From positions 248,001 through 312,000 of the forward strand of contig NZ_JAYMGZ010000004.1 of assembly GCF_037078405.1 (NCBI RefSeq): a stretch of DNA of 64,000 nt. Reading direction: 5' to 3'. Positions 26,211 through 34,717 of this stretch are shown here, one piece after another (position 1 is the stretch's first letter; the number at the start of each line of letters is the position of its first letter). The notes below the pieces were generated by a model. It made no database searches and had not been told where the DNA came from. It worked only from the letters and a program-made list of their open reading frames with translations. The position numbers and the translations under genes are program-made. Source of the DNA: Haloarcula sp. DT43. GTDB taxonomy: Archaea > Halobacteriota > Halobacteria > Halobacteriales > Haloarculaceae.

Positions 26211-26561
26211 TCAGTCCTCGTAGGCCAGCGTCATGACCCACTGCGAGAAGGTGTCGTCGTGGGGGTCAACCTCCTCGTCACCGATGAACGGTGAGAGCTG
26301 GTCGCCGGCCATCAGGAGCGAGAAGTCGAGGTCGCGGGCCGCGGGGGTCAGATAGTAGGTGTTGTGGCCCTCGTAGACCGTCTCCTCGCGCTGGATGAGG
26401 TCCTTCTCGAACAGGGACTCGACGATGCGACTCCCCTTCCGCGAGGAGACGTCGAGTTCCTTCCAGAAGTCGCTCTGGTGGATGCCGCCGGACTCCCGAA
26501 TCAGTTCGAGCCCGGCCCGCTCGCCCTCAGAAAGGTCCGCCTCCGACGCTGCTGAACTCAT
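26211..26561 (-). CDS. Winged-helix transcription regulator (MarR-like)
   Basis: 116 residues. Helix-turn-helix GIHQSDFWKELDVSSRKGSR with a recognition helix continuing IVESLFEKDLI and a wing ending NTYYLTP. A conserved C-terminal part (SLLMAGDQLSPFIGDEEVDP, then FSQWVMTLAYED) is shared by a haloarchaeal family. The palindrome GTGTACAC (26567-26574) sits just upstream of the start. It is convergent with menB; whether it controls the men genes is unknown. Confidence 0.8.
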   Translation of the reverse strand: MSSAASEADLSEGERAGLELIRESGGIHQSDFWKELDVSSRKGSRIVESLFEKDLIQREETVYEGHNTYYLTPAARDLDFSLLMAGDQLSPFIGDEEVDPHDDTFSQWVMTLAYED

Positions 26562-26566
26562 GTATT

Positions 26567-26574
26567 GTGTACAC
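26567..26574. promoter_or_regulatory. Short palindrome before the MarR-like gene
   Basis: GTGTACAC, an 8-bp perfect palindrome, lies five bases upstream of the ATG (26561) and downstream of a TATA-like ATTTAAG near 26590. Position fits an operator, but 8 bp can occur by chance. Confidence 0.3.
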
Positions 26575-26588
26575 CGTGAGTCGGCCGC

Positions 26589-27326
26589 TTAAATCTGACC
26601 TTCGACCGGGCGGTAGGGCGTCCGGCAGGGCGGCCCGTCCGCGTACCGATACGTCGTGTCGGTTCCCAGTGTGATGAGCGACGACGACCGCGTGCCGAAG
26701 CCGTCACCGTGGACGCAGACGCCGTACTCGTGGTCGCTGATGGCCTCGCTCGCGCGGTCGAGCCACTCGTCGGCGGACTCGCCCGGTTCCGGAGCCATGG
26801 CTTCGTGTAGCCGGGCCGCGTTGTTCGCCTGCTCCTCGCCAGCGTCGGGCCGGCGAGCGGGAATCCGGTAGTCGCCGTCCGCACCGACGTTGACGACGAC
26901 GTGGACGCCAGGCTGGAAGTTCCGGACCGCCAGTTGCCCGTCCCACTCTAGCAGGACGGCGGCGGTCTCGTCGGCCAGCAGGAGGTTGAAGCCGGCGTAC
27001 TCGGCTTCCCTGGTCGCTCGCTCGACGGCGCGGGCGGCCGATTCGGCCGTTTCGTGGCCCAGCACGTCGCGGACGAGCAGGCCGCGCGAGCGCTCGCCGG
27101 CCAGGTCAGCGTCGACCCAGCGGTTGGTCACCGCCGCCAGCAGGCCGTGCTCGTTGTACCCTATCCACGTTCCGTCGGCTTCTTCGTCGGCGGGCGCGAC
27201 GACGCGACTCCCCCAGTGGCGCTGTCGCGGCGGCTGTGACGGCCTGTCGAGTTGCTCGTCGCGGTTCGCCGCGACCGCGACCGGCGTGCCGTCGAAGACC
27301 TGCCACGCGAGGACGATTGTACACAC
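26589..27326 (-). CDS. NRDE family (TANGO2-like) protein
   Basis: 245 residues. The start is GTG at 27326, so that the mature protein begins with Cys (CTIVLAWQVF), the conserved position 2 of this family. The name-giving NRDE motif follows in VAANRDEQLDRP, and TWIGYNEHGLLAAVTNRW comes later. Related eukaryotic TANGO2 proteins have been linked to heme and lipid trafficking; the role in archaea is unknown. The N-terminal Cys and fold suggest an Ntn-hydrolase relation. Lies 27 bases upstream of the HTH gene on the same strand. Confidence 0.85.
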   Translation of the reverse strand: MCTIVLAWQVFDGTPVAVAANRDEQLDRPSQPPRQRHWGSRVVAPADEEADGTWIGYNEHGLLAAVTNRWVDADLAGERSRGLLVRDVLGHETAESAARAVERATREAEYAGFNLLLADETAAVLLEWDGQLAVRNFQPGVHVVVNVGADGDYRIPARRPDAGEEQANNAARLHEAMAPEPGESADEWLDRASEAISDHEYGVCVHGDGFGTRSSSLITLGTDTTYRYADGPPCRTPYRPVEGQI

Positions 27327-27375
27327 GGGACCACGTAGGCTACCGACGGGCAAAACGGCTTGGCTCGCGGCGACG

Positions 27376-28875
27376 TCACTCGGGCCGCTCGGTGCCGGTG
27401 TCGCCCGCTGAGAGCCGCGCTCGGACGGCCTCGCGGTCGACGGTGCCCGACGGCGTCCGCGGGAGCGCGTCGGCGACCCGGACCGTCTTCGGGACCTCGT
27501 AGGCCGCGAGCTGCCCGCTACAGTGCTCGCGGACGGCCGCGGGGGTCACGTCCCCGACGACCAGTGCGGCGACCCGCTGGCCCCACTCCTCGTCCGGCAG
27601 GCCCACCACGGCCGCGTCCTCGACGGCAGGGTGGTCCCGAACCGCCGCGGCGACCGTACCCGCGTCGACGTTCTCCCCGCCGGTGACGATGCGGTCGTCG
27701 ACGCGGCCCTCGACCCAGATGCGGCCGTCGTCGTCGCGGTAGCCGAGGTCGCCGGTCCGGAAGCCGAATTCGCCGAACGCCACGCCGTCGCCGCCCAGAT
27801 AGCCCGGCGTCACCGTCGGCCCGTCGACGACTATCTCGCCGCGTTCGCCGCGGTTGCAGGGCTGTCCGTCCGAAACGACCGTCACGTCAGTGAACGCGAG
27901 CGGCTGGCCGACGGTGCCGGCGTGCTCGAAGGCCGTCTCTGGCCGGGCCGTCGCTATCTGGGACGCCGTCTCGGTCATTCCGTAGGTGGGACAGACCGGC
28001 ACGCCCCGCTCCCGACAGCGGTCGACGAGCGTCTCGCTCGCCGGCCCGCCGCCGAGCAGGACGAACCGGAGCGCGGACGGTGGCTCCCAGCCGGCGTCCA
28101 GCAGCCGCGAGAGCATCGTCGGCACCAGCGAGACGCCCGTCGCCCCGTGCTCCGCGATGGCCCGCCGGGTCGCGTCGGCGTCGAACGACCGCTGGACGAC
28201 GACCGTCGTGCCGTACAGCGCGCTCCGGACGAACGGGGCCAGCCCGCCCATGTGGTAGGTCGGCAGGCAGACCAGCCAGCGGTCCGTCGGCAGGACGCCC
28301 AGCCGGTACGAGGACGCGACGGCGCTGGCGACGAGGTTGCCGACGGTCAGCCGGACGCCCTTCGGCTCGCTCGTGGTCCCCGAGGTGAAGACGACGAGCT
28401 GGGTGTCCGTTCGGGAGAGGGGCGCTGGCGTCACGTCGGGCTCTCGGTCGGCACCCGCTCCGTCCGGCCGAGCGGGCAGCTCCTCCACCGAGACGACCGG
28501 ACACGTCGCCGCCTCCGCGGCCAGTTCGCGCGTCGCCGGCTCACAGACCAGCAGGTCCGCCTCGACCGTCCCACACTGCGCCCGGAGCGTCGCCGCGTCG
28601 AGTTCGACGTTCAGCGGCGCGAACGCCGCTCCCAGCCGCATCGCCGCGAACAGGAGCGTCCCGACTTCGGGTCGCGTCGGCAGGAGCGCCGCGACGGTCG
28701 GGTCCGTGCCGTCGGTTCGCCGGTCGAGGTCGGCGGCCACCGCGTCGACGGCGGCGTCGAGTTCGCGGTACGTCGCTTCGTCCCCGCCCGCCGCGACCGT
28801 CGCCGTCCGGTCGGGCGTGGCGCTCGCCCGGTGGGTCACGAGGTCCCGCGTCGGCCACTCGACGGGGTCACGCAT
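27376..28875 (-). CDS. menE: o-Succinylbenzoate-CoA ligase
   Basis: 499-residue acyl-adenylate-forming enzyme. AMP-binding signatures: VFTSGTTSEPKGVRLT near residue 165, then PTYGMTETASQI and GYLGGDG. The C-terminal adenylation motifs are FRTGDLGYRDDDGRIWVEGRVDD and the catalytic-Lys region TPSGTVDREAVRARL. In the latter the usual lysine after T is replaced (SGTVDR), as often seen in haloarchaeal MenE. Overlaps menC by 8 bases, last gene of menA-menC-menE. Context makes the MenE assignment secure over other CoA ligases. Confidence 0.9.
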   Translation of the reverse strand: MRDPVEWPTRDLVTHRASATPDRTATVAAGGDEATYRELDAAVDAVAADLDRRTDGTDPTVAALLPTRPEVGTLLFAAMRLGAAFAPLNVELDAATLRAQCGTVEADLLVCEPATRELAAEAATCPVVSVEELPARPDGAGADREPDVTPAPLSRTDTQLVVFTSGTTSEPKGVRLTVGNLVASAVASSYRLGVLPTDRWLVCLPTYHMGGLAPFVRSALYGTTVVVQRSFDADATRRAIAEHGATGVSLVPTMLSRLLDAGWEPPSALRFVLLGGGPASETLVDRCRERGVPVCPTYGMTETASQIATARPETAFEHAGTVGQPLAFTDVTVVSDGQPCNRGERGEIVVDGPTVTPGYLGGDGVAFGEFGFRTGDLGYRDDDGRIWVEGRVDDRIVTGGENVDAGTVAAAVRDHPAVEDAAVVGLPDEEWGQRVAALVVGDVTPAAVREHCSGQLAAYEVPKTVRVADALPRTPSGTVDREAVRARLSAGDTGTERPE

Positions 28876-29914
28876 CGGTCCCCACCTCTGTCGGGTCGAC
28901 GCCGAGGCCAGTCTCCTGGGGGACCGACATCGCGCCGTCGGTCACCGTCGTCGGGTCCGGCGCGAGGTCGGCCGCCAGCCGGTCGCCGGTCGCCAGGCCA
29001 CAGGCCCGGACGTCGGGAATCGCAGCGGCGACGTGCAGCGCCGCGAGGCGGGCGACGACGGCGTCGACGGTCGTCGTGACGACCGGCTCGACGCCCTGCT
29101 CGCGGGCACGCAGCGCCAGGGTGTGGGCGTTGCCGGGACCGCCCAGCACCATCGGTTTCAGTATCAACACGTCGGCCGCGTCGGCGTCGAGCACGCTGTC
29201 GACACGGCGGCCGACGAGCGACTCGTCGAGCGCGATACCGACGCCCTCGCCCCGGAGCGTGGCGTGCCCTGCGAGGTCGTCGGCCGGGAGCGGCTGTTCG
29301 ACGTAGGCCACGTCCAACGAGGCGAGGCGGTCGACGGCGTTTTCGGCCTCCTTGCGGGACCACGCGCCGTTGGCGTCGACCCGGAGGGTCACGTCGTCGC
29401 CCACGCGCTCGCGGACGGTCCGGACGCGCTCTACGTCTTCGCCGACGGCCCGCGTGCCGACCTTGAGCTTACAGCAGTCGTAGCCGGCCGCGACCGCCCG
29501 CTCGACCGCGGCGGCCGTCTCCGCCGGCGAGCCGTCGCCGACCGTCGCGTTGACCGGGACGCGGTCACAGCGGCGCTCGGCGTCGAACCACCGGTACAGC
29601 GGCACGCCGTCGGCCCTGGCGTCGGCGTCCAGCAGCGCGGTCGCGAAGCCGTGTCGGGCGGCGGGGACCGACCCGGCGTCGAGCGAGAGGAGGACGTCGG
29701 TGTGGCCGCCGTCGGCCGCGGCGGCGGCCGCGTCTTCGAGTCCCCCCCGGCAGTCCGCTACGGACTCCGTCCAGCCCGGCAGCGGCGTTGCCTCGCCGAC
29801 GCCGGTTTCGCCGCGGTGGTCGTAGCGGACGACGAACCCCGAGCGCTCGCGTATCGTCCCCCGAGCGGTAGCCAGCGGGCTCGATAGCGGGAGCGAGAAC
29901 GGGTCGACCCTCAT
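28868..29914 (-). CDS. menC: o-Succinylbenzoate synthase
   Basis: 348-residue enolase-superfamily dehydratase producing o-succinylbenzoate. Enolase-fold landmarks: CCKLKVGTRAVGEDVERV (catalytic KxK region near residue 160), metal ligands LRVDANGAW (Asp), YVEQPLP (Glu) and ALDES (Asp), and the late lysine in DVLILKPMVLGG. Length and context fit. Its start overlaps menA by ATGA and its end overlaps menE, so the three are translated together. Confidence 0.93.
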   Translation of the reverse strand: MRVDPFSLPLSSPLATARGTIRERSGFVVRYDHRGETGVGEATPLPGWTESVADCRGGLEDAAAAAADGGHTDVLLSLDAGSVPAARHGFATALLDADARADGVPLYRWFDAERRCDRVPVNATVGDGSPAETAAAVERAVAAGYDCCKLKVGTRAVGEDVERVRTVRERVGDDVTLRVDANGAWSRKEAENAVDRLASLDVAYVEQPLPADDLAGHATLRGEGVGIALDESLVGRRVDSVLDADAADVLILKPMVLGGPGNAHTLALRAREQGVEPVVTTTVDAVVARLAALHVAAAIPDVRACGLATGDRLAADLAPDPTTVTDGAMSVPQETGLGVDPTEVGTDA

Positions 29915-30870
29915 AGTAGCCCCGGGACCGCGAGTCCGAGCGCGAACAGGACCGAGTGGGCGAACAGCGTCTGCCCGACCCGTTCGAGCGTCGGGTTCAG
30001 CGCGTCGCCGCCGGTCTGTGTGAGGACCGTCTTGGAGACGGCCGCTGCCAGCGGCAGCGTGAGCAGCGGAGCCAGCGCGGGTAGCCCGTACTGGCTGTCG
30101 AGGGCGAACACGACCGGGACGACGTAGGCCATCCCGACCATCAGGAGGAACTCGACGCGGCTCCACCGGTAGCCCAGATAGACGGCCAGCGTCTTCTTGC
30201 CCGCGGCACGGTCCGTCTCGCGGTCACGGACGTTGTTGACGACGAGAATCGCGGTCGACAGGCCCGCCACCGGGAGACTCGCCGCGACGGCGGCGGCCGT
30301 GACTGACCCCGGCGGGAGCGTCGTCGGGAACGTGCCGACCCCGGCGGTGCTTGCGACGGCCTGCACGTAGTAGGTCCCGGTGACGGCGACGACGCCGAAG
30401 TAGACGAACACGAACAGGTCGCCGAGGCCGCGGTACCCGTACGGGAGCGGGCCGCCGGTGTAGAGGACTCCGGCGGCGATGCCCGAGAGGCCGACGACGA
30501 CGATGGGGAGACCGCCGACGGCGACGAGGTAGACGCCGACGACGACGGCGAGGCCGTAGGTCGCTATCATCGCCCGCTTGACCTCGTCGGGGTCGATGAG
30601 CCCGCCGGCGGTCACGCGGGTGAACCCCTCGCGGTCGTCGGTGTCGGCCCCCTTCACCGCGTCGTAGTAGTCGTTCGCAAAGTTCGTTCCGACCTGGATT
30701 AACAGCGCGCCGACCAGCGCCGCCACCGCCGGCAGCGGGGCAAAGACCCCGGCGTGGACTGCCAGGCCCATCCCGACGATGACTGGCGCGGCCCCGGCGG
30801 GCAGTGTCTGAGGCCGGGCGGCCATCACCCACGCCTGCCGCTTCGAGACGTCCGCCGTCGCTGTACTCAT
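29911..30870 (-). CDS. menA: 1,4-dihydroxy-2-naphthoate polyprenyltransferase
   Basis: 319-residue integral membrane prenyltransferase attaching the isoprenoid chain to the naphthoquinone head. Eight to nine hydrophobic helices. The first Asp-rich motif is in TNFANDYYDAVKGADTDDRE near residue 65 and the second polar loop is NNVRDRETDRAAGKKTLAV. First gene of the menA-menC-menE operon; divergent from the acyl-CoA ligase gene with a 135-base promoter region between. Confidence 0.95.
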   Translation of the reverse strand: MSTATADVSKRQAWVMAARPQTLPAGAAPVIVGMGLAVHAGVFAPLPAVAALVGALLIQVGTNFANDYYDAVKGADTDDREGFTRVTAGGLIDPDEVKRAMIATYGLAVVVGVYLVAVGGLPIVVVGLSGIAAGVLYTGGPLPYGYRGLGDLFVFVYFGVVAVTGTYYVQAVASTAGVGTFPTTLPPGSVTAAAVAASLPVAGLSTAILVVNNVRDRETDRAAGKKTLAVYLGYRWSRVEFLLMVGMAYVVPVVFALDSQYGLPALAPLLTLPLAAAVSKTVLTQTGGDALNPTLERVGQTLFAHSVLFALGLAVPGLL

Positions 30871-30973
30871 TGCCGAAAACTGGGGACGCTATCCCCAAAG
30901 CGACTGCGGTTCGGCGGATACCCGAAATATGACCCGTCCACCTGACAGCAAGGAACGGGGCGTATCACAACCA

Positions 30974-30981
30974 CTTTATCA
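30974..30981 (+). promoter_or_regulatory. TATA box of the acyl-CoA ligase gene
   Basis: CTTTATCA is centred 28-29 bases before the ATG at 31006, in a locally AT-rich stretch, giving a leaderless transcript. Confidence 0.45.
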
Positions 30982-31005
30982 TAATTAAACATACGATAGC
31001 GTGAG

Positions 31006-32625
31006 ATGCAGAAGCCACTGCTTACCACGGATTTTCTCGACCGTGCGCGGGAGTACTACGGGGACAGAGAGGCCATCGTCGCCACGACCGGTGAGCGGTT
31101 CACCTACGACGAGTTCGGCGAGCGCGCCGACGGGTTCTCTGCGGCGATGGCCGCCCGTGGCATCGAGAAGGGGGACCGGGTGGCCGTGCTGGACCCGAAC
31201 ACGCACTACCAGCTCGAAGCGGCCTACGGGACCATGCAGCTGGGAGCCGTCCACACGCCGCTGAACTACCGGCTCGTGCCGGACGACTTCGAGTACATCC
31301 TCTCGGACGCCGAGGTCGACGCCGTCTACGCGGACTACGAGTACGCCGAGAAAATCGAACCTATCCGCGACGAGGTGCCGACGGAGGTCTTCGTGACCAA
31401 CGACACCGACGCCGTCGACGGCGACTGGGAGTCCTTCGACGATATCATCGAGGAGGCGGGCACGGACTACGAGCGCCCCGAGATGGACGAGAACGACCTC
31501 ATCACCATCAACTACACATCGGGGACGACCGGCGACCCGAAGGGCGTCTGCCGGACCCACCGGACGGAGACGCTCCACGCCTACATCGTCGCGCTCCACC
31601 AGGAGATTCGCGACGACGACGTGTACCTCTGGACGCTCCCGATGTTCCACGTCAACGGCTGGGGCCACATCTTCTCGGTCACCGGCATGGGCGCGAAACA
31701 CGTCTGTACCCGCGGCGTCGACGCCGAGGGCATCTTCGACGCCATCAGGACCGAGGACGTGTCCTACCTCTGTGGCGCGCCGACGGTGCTGAACATCCTG
31801 GCGGACCGCTACGACGACCACGGCGGCGACATCGAGACGACGGGTGCCAACGACGTGCGCATCGCGACGGCCGGCAGCGCGCCGCCGGAGGCCGTCATCC
31901 GGACCGTCGAGGACGAGTTCGGCTGGTATCTGAAACACGTCTACGGCGCGACCGAGACCGGCCCGCTGGTCACGACCTCCGACGCCCGCCGGTTCTTCGA
32001 CGACGGCAGCGACGCCCGGTTCAGCGTCAAGAAGCGCCAGGGCATCGGCTACCTCGGGACGGACGTCCGGGTCGTCGACGAGGACGGCAACGACGTGCCC
32101 CACGACGACGAGACGCTGGGGGAGGTCGTGGTGCGGGGCAACCAGGTGATGGACCGCTACTGGAACAAGCCCGAACAGACCGAGGAGGCCTTCTCGGACC
32201 GCGTCGAGGGCTACTACCACATGGGCGACCTGGCGACCGTCGACGAGAACGGCATGATAGCCATCCGCGACCGCAAGAAGGACATCATCATCTCCGGCGG
32301 CGAGAACATCTCCAGCATCGAACTGGAGGACACCCTCTACGACCACGACGCCGTCGCCGACGTGGCGGTCATCCCCGCGCCCAGCGACGAGTGGGGCGAG
32401 ACGCCGAAGGCCTTCGTCGTCCCGAATTCGGGCGACCCGGACGAACCGGGCGTGACGGCCGAGGACCTCCGGAACTTCACCCGTGAGCGGCTGGCGACCT
32501 ACAAGGTCGTCCGCCGCGTGGAGTTCGTCGAGGAACTGCCGACGACGGAGACCGGGAAGGTCCAGAAGTACGAACTCCGCGAGCGGGAGTGGGAAGACGA
32601 GGACGAGATGGTCGGCCAGGGGTAG
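31006..32625 (+). CDS. Fatty-acid/carboxylate-CoA ligase (AMP-binding)
   Basis: 539-residue acyl-CoA synthetase. AMP-binding motif INYTSGTTGDPKGVCRTH near residue 165, then LPMFHVNGWG (typical of medium/long-chain and acyl-CoA ligases), VYGATETGPLV, YYHMGDLATVDENGMIAIRDR and DIIISGGENISS. The catalytic lysine region is TETGKVQKYELRERE. Substrate chain length cannot be told. Stand-alone gene next to menA but not part of menaquinone synthesis as far as can be seen. Confidence 0.9.
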   Translation: MQKPLLTTDFLDRAREYYGDREAIVATTGERFTYDEFGERADGFSAAMAARGIEKGDRVAVLDPNTHYQLEAAYGTMQLGAVHTPLNYRLVPDDFEYILSDAEVDAVYADYEYAEKIEPIRDEVPTEVFVTNDTDAVDGDWESFDDIIEEAGTDYERPEMDENDLITINYTSGTTGDPKGVCRTHRTETLHAYIVALHQEIRDDDVYLWTLPMFHVNGWGHIFSVTGMGAKHVCTRGVDAEGIFDAIRTEDVSYLCGAPTVLNILADRYDDHGGDIETTGANDVRIATAGSAPPEAVIRTVEDEFGWYLKHVYGATETGPLVTTSDARRFFDDGSDARFSVKKRQGIGYLGTDVRVVDEDGNDVPHDDETLGEVVVRGNQVMDRYWNKPEQTEEAFSDRVEGYYHMGDLATVDENGMIAIRDRKKDIIISGGENISSIELEDTLYDHDAVADVAVIPAPSDEWGETPKAFVVPNSGDPDEPGVTAEDLRNFTRERLATYKVVRRVEFVEELPTTETGKVQKYELREREWEDEDEMVGQG

Positions 32626-32798
32626 CACTACGGGAACGCACACGCGACGGAAAGACGTACCCGACCGCGGCGAGTGCCCGCGGCGCGCGGTTCGAGATTA
32701 CCGGCGTCACGTTCTGCGACGGGTAGCGGCCACCGGACTCGTCGCGGGCCGACACGAGTCGTCGAAAAGAGCTACCGGCGGCGTCGAAAACGTCGGCG

Positions 32799-33230
32799 TC
32801 AGTCTTCGAGCGCGTCGGCGATGCGGTCCAGCGACCGTCGCACGTCGTGGACCTCGTCCCGGAGCTTTCGAATCTCGCGGGTGAGTTCCTCGTTGTCGCT
32901 GCCGCCCGACTCCTCGTGCTGTCCTGGCGGGCCGCCGCCCATGCCGCCGGGGCCGCCCGGGCCGGGCCCGCCGGGGCCGCCGCCCATCATGCCGCCCATC
33001 ATCTGCGCGAAGGGGTTGCCCCCGCCCATGCCGCCGGGGCCGCCGCCACCGCCCATCATCTCTTCCATGCGCTCCTCGCGGCTCATCTCCTCGCCGTCGC
33101 CCTCGCCTTCCTCGCGCTCCTCGGCGCGCTGCTGTCGGATTTCCTCGACCCGCTCGCGGAAGGACTTCTCCTCGCCGCTCTCGGTCTCGTCCGCCGATTC
33201 CTCAGCGTCTTCGGGTTCGTCGTCTGCCAT
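32799..33230 (-). CDS. Protein with Gly/Met/Pro-rich core between charged helices
   Basis: 143 residues in three parts. Residues 1-58 are extremely acidic with a charged helix (KSFRERVEEIRQQRAEEREE). Residues about 58-103 are almost only Gly, Met and Pro with one NPFAQ motif (MMGGGGGPGGMGGGNPFAQM and on). Residues about 112-143 form a leucine-heptad coiled coil (LTREIRKLRDEVHDVRRSLD). No known domain is recognised. The build suggests an oligomeric scaffold or a condensate-forming protein; that is inference. Codon use is normal for the window. Confidence 0.75.
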   Translation of the reverse strand: MADDEPEDAEESADETESGEEKSFRERVEEIRQQRAEEREEGEGDGEEMSREERMEEMMGGGGGPGGMGGGNPFAQMMGGMMGGGPGGPGPGGPGGMGGGPPGQHEESGGSDNEELTREIRKLRDEVHDVRRSLDRIADALED

Positions 33231-33307
33231 ACGACCGGGTTTGGTTGGGCCGCTGAAAAGGGTTGCCGTCCGGGGACAGCCCGCCGTGCCAGCCTCCGAA
33301 CGGTCGG

Positions 33308-34339
33308 TCAGCGAGGAACGCCGGTCCGGAGAATCGCGCCGTCCTCGGGGGACTGGTTGGCGAAGTTGCAGATGAACAGCGAGTCGGCCCGCTCGCCGCT
33401 GCCGAACAGCACGTCAGAGGGGAACACCAGTCCGTCGTCGGCCGTCGCGACAGTATCCGTGGTCCCGTCGGGGGTCACCCGGACGACGCGGTTCTGGCTG
33501 TTGGCCGCGACGTAGATGTCCCCGCCCCGGCCGGTAATCCCGTCGGCCCCGAACACCGCACCGCCCTCGAAGAACGTCGCGGCCGCTCCCGCGGCCCCGT
33601 CGGATTCGACCGGGACGCGGAGCAGGCGGCCGGTCTCGCCGGGCGCGCGGGTCACCGCGACGTAGATGTCGCCGCCGCTGCGGGTGATTCCGTTCGCGCC
33701 GAAACTCTCCGTGTCCAGCCGGTCGTCGTCGAGCCAGGTCGACCGCCCCCCGTCGGGCGTGACCGCGTAGACGACGCCGTTCTGGGACTCGGTCACCAGC
33801 AGGCGCTCCCGCTGGGCGTCGTAGTGGATGTCGTTTGGGAACCCGCCGACGCCGACGAGCCGTGTCGCCTCGCCGTCGGGCGGGACTTCCCAGACGCCCG
33901 CCTGGTCGTCCTGTGTCGGGACGGCGACGTACACCGTGCCGTCGGGTGCGGTTTCGACGCCGACCGCGCCGGGCAGCGTGGCTATCTGCTCCGTGTCCTC
34001 CAGCGAGAGCCCGGTCGCGCCGGTCTCCTCCGGGGGGACGCGCCGCACCTCGCCGGCCGTGATACCGAAGTACAGGCCGCCGTCGGGCCCGAAGGCCATG
34101 TTCTCGGGCACGCGGTCGCCGCCGACCGAGACGAGCGTCTCGACGACCGCCCGCTCCGGCGTGGTCGTCTCCGTTGCCGTCGGTCCGTCGGTCGTCGTGG
34201 GTTCGGCCCCGCCGTCGTCGGTGGGCGTCGAGTCGGTCTCGGCCGGGTCGTCGCCGCCGGTACAGCCGGCCAGGCCGGCGGCACCGAGAGCGCTACAACT
34301 CACCAGAAATCGTCGCCGTGTCGAACCTCGTCGGGTCAT
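33308..34339 (-). CDS. Secreted beta-propeller lipoprotein (SMP-30/gluconolactonase-like)
   Basis: 343 residues. Tat-type N-terminus (STRRRFLV) and lipobox LAGC, then a Thr/Asp-rich spacer to about residue 60. Six or so repeats of the form PDGxxY(V/F)(A/G)xxxxxxVxRV follow, for example GPDGGLYFGITAGEVRRV, APDGTVYVAVPTQD and SGGDIYVAVTRAPGETGRL, as in SMP-30/NHL propellers. Likely anchored outside the membrane; lactonase or sensor role cannot be chosen. Transcribed alone on the minus strand. Confidence 0.82.
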   Translation of the reverse strand: MTRRGSTRRRFLVSCSALGAAGLAGCTGGDDPAETDSTPTDDGGAEPTTTDGPTATETTTPERAVVETLVSVGGDRVPENMAFGPDGGLYFGITAGEVRRVPPEETGATGLSLEDTEQIATLPGAVGVETAPDGTVYVAVPTQDDQAGVWEVPPDGEATRLVGVGGFPNDIHYDAQRERLLVTESQNGVVYAVTPDGGRSTWLDDDRLDTESFGANGITRSGGDIYVAVTRAPGETGRLLRVPVESDGAAGAAATFFEGGAVFGADGITGRGGDIYVAANSQNRVVRVTPDGTTDTVATADDGLVFPSDVLFGSGERADSLFICNFANQSPEDGAILRTGVPR

Positions 34340-34423
34340 CGGATACCTCTCGACGTATGGCTGACAGCTGCCTGAACCCTCGGATGACTGAAGGGGCGAC
34401 TGTGGATACCTGATATGGACGGC

Positions 34424-34717
34424 TCAGGCGAGTCGCCGGACCAGCACCGAGAGCCCGAGCCCGCAAACGAGGATGACGGCGAGGTTGAACGCCGCGTTGA
34501 ACAGCGGCCGGTACCTGTCGGTGACGAACGTGTCGATGGCCGACGACGCGGAGAAGTAGAACTGCAGCGTCGCGATGAGCGCCACGAGCGTGAGGATGGC
34601 GAACACCGCCCACTGCGCGTAGAGCGCTATCGCCGGCCCCGCGTCGTCGTCGGCCTCGTCGACGGCGTCCCCGTCGACGTCCTGTGCCACTGCGTCGGTG
34701 TTGGAGGTGTCACTCAT
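34424..34717 (-). CDS. Small membrane protein coupled to the PGF-CTERM gene
   Basis: 97 residues. An acidic N-terminal 28 residues (DGDAVDEADDD) lead into two predicted membrane helices (about 31-54 and 73-94) separated by a loop with DTFVTDRYRPLF. ATG at 34717 lies inside the end of the upstream gene (overlap 8 bases), so the two are a translational unit. No known family is recognised with confidence; it may be the membrane partner of the upstream surface protein. Confidence 0.75.
   Translation of the reverse strand: MSDTSNTDAVAQDVDGDAVDEADDDAGPAIALYAQWAVFAILTLVALIATLQFYFSASSAIDTFVTDRYRPLFNAAFNLAVILVCGLGLSVLVRRLA

Noticed and set aside
27887-28504. Open frames overlapping menE in other frames
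   Set aside because: Shadow frames with Arg/Gly/Ala/Pro-rich composition and no domain; menE is fully accounted for on its own frame.
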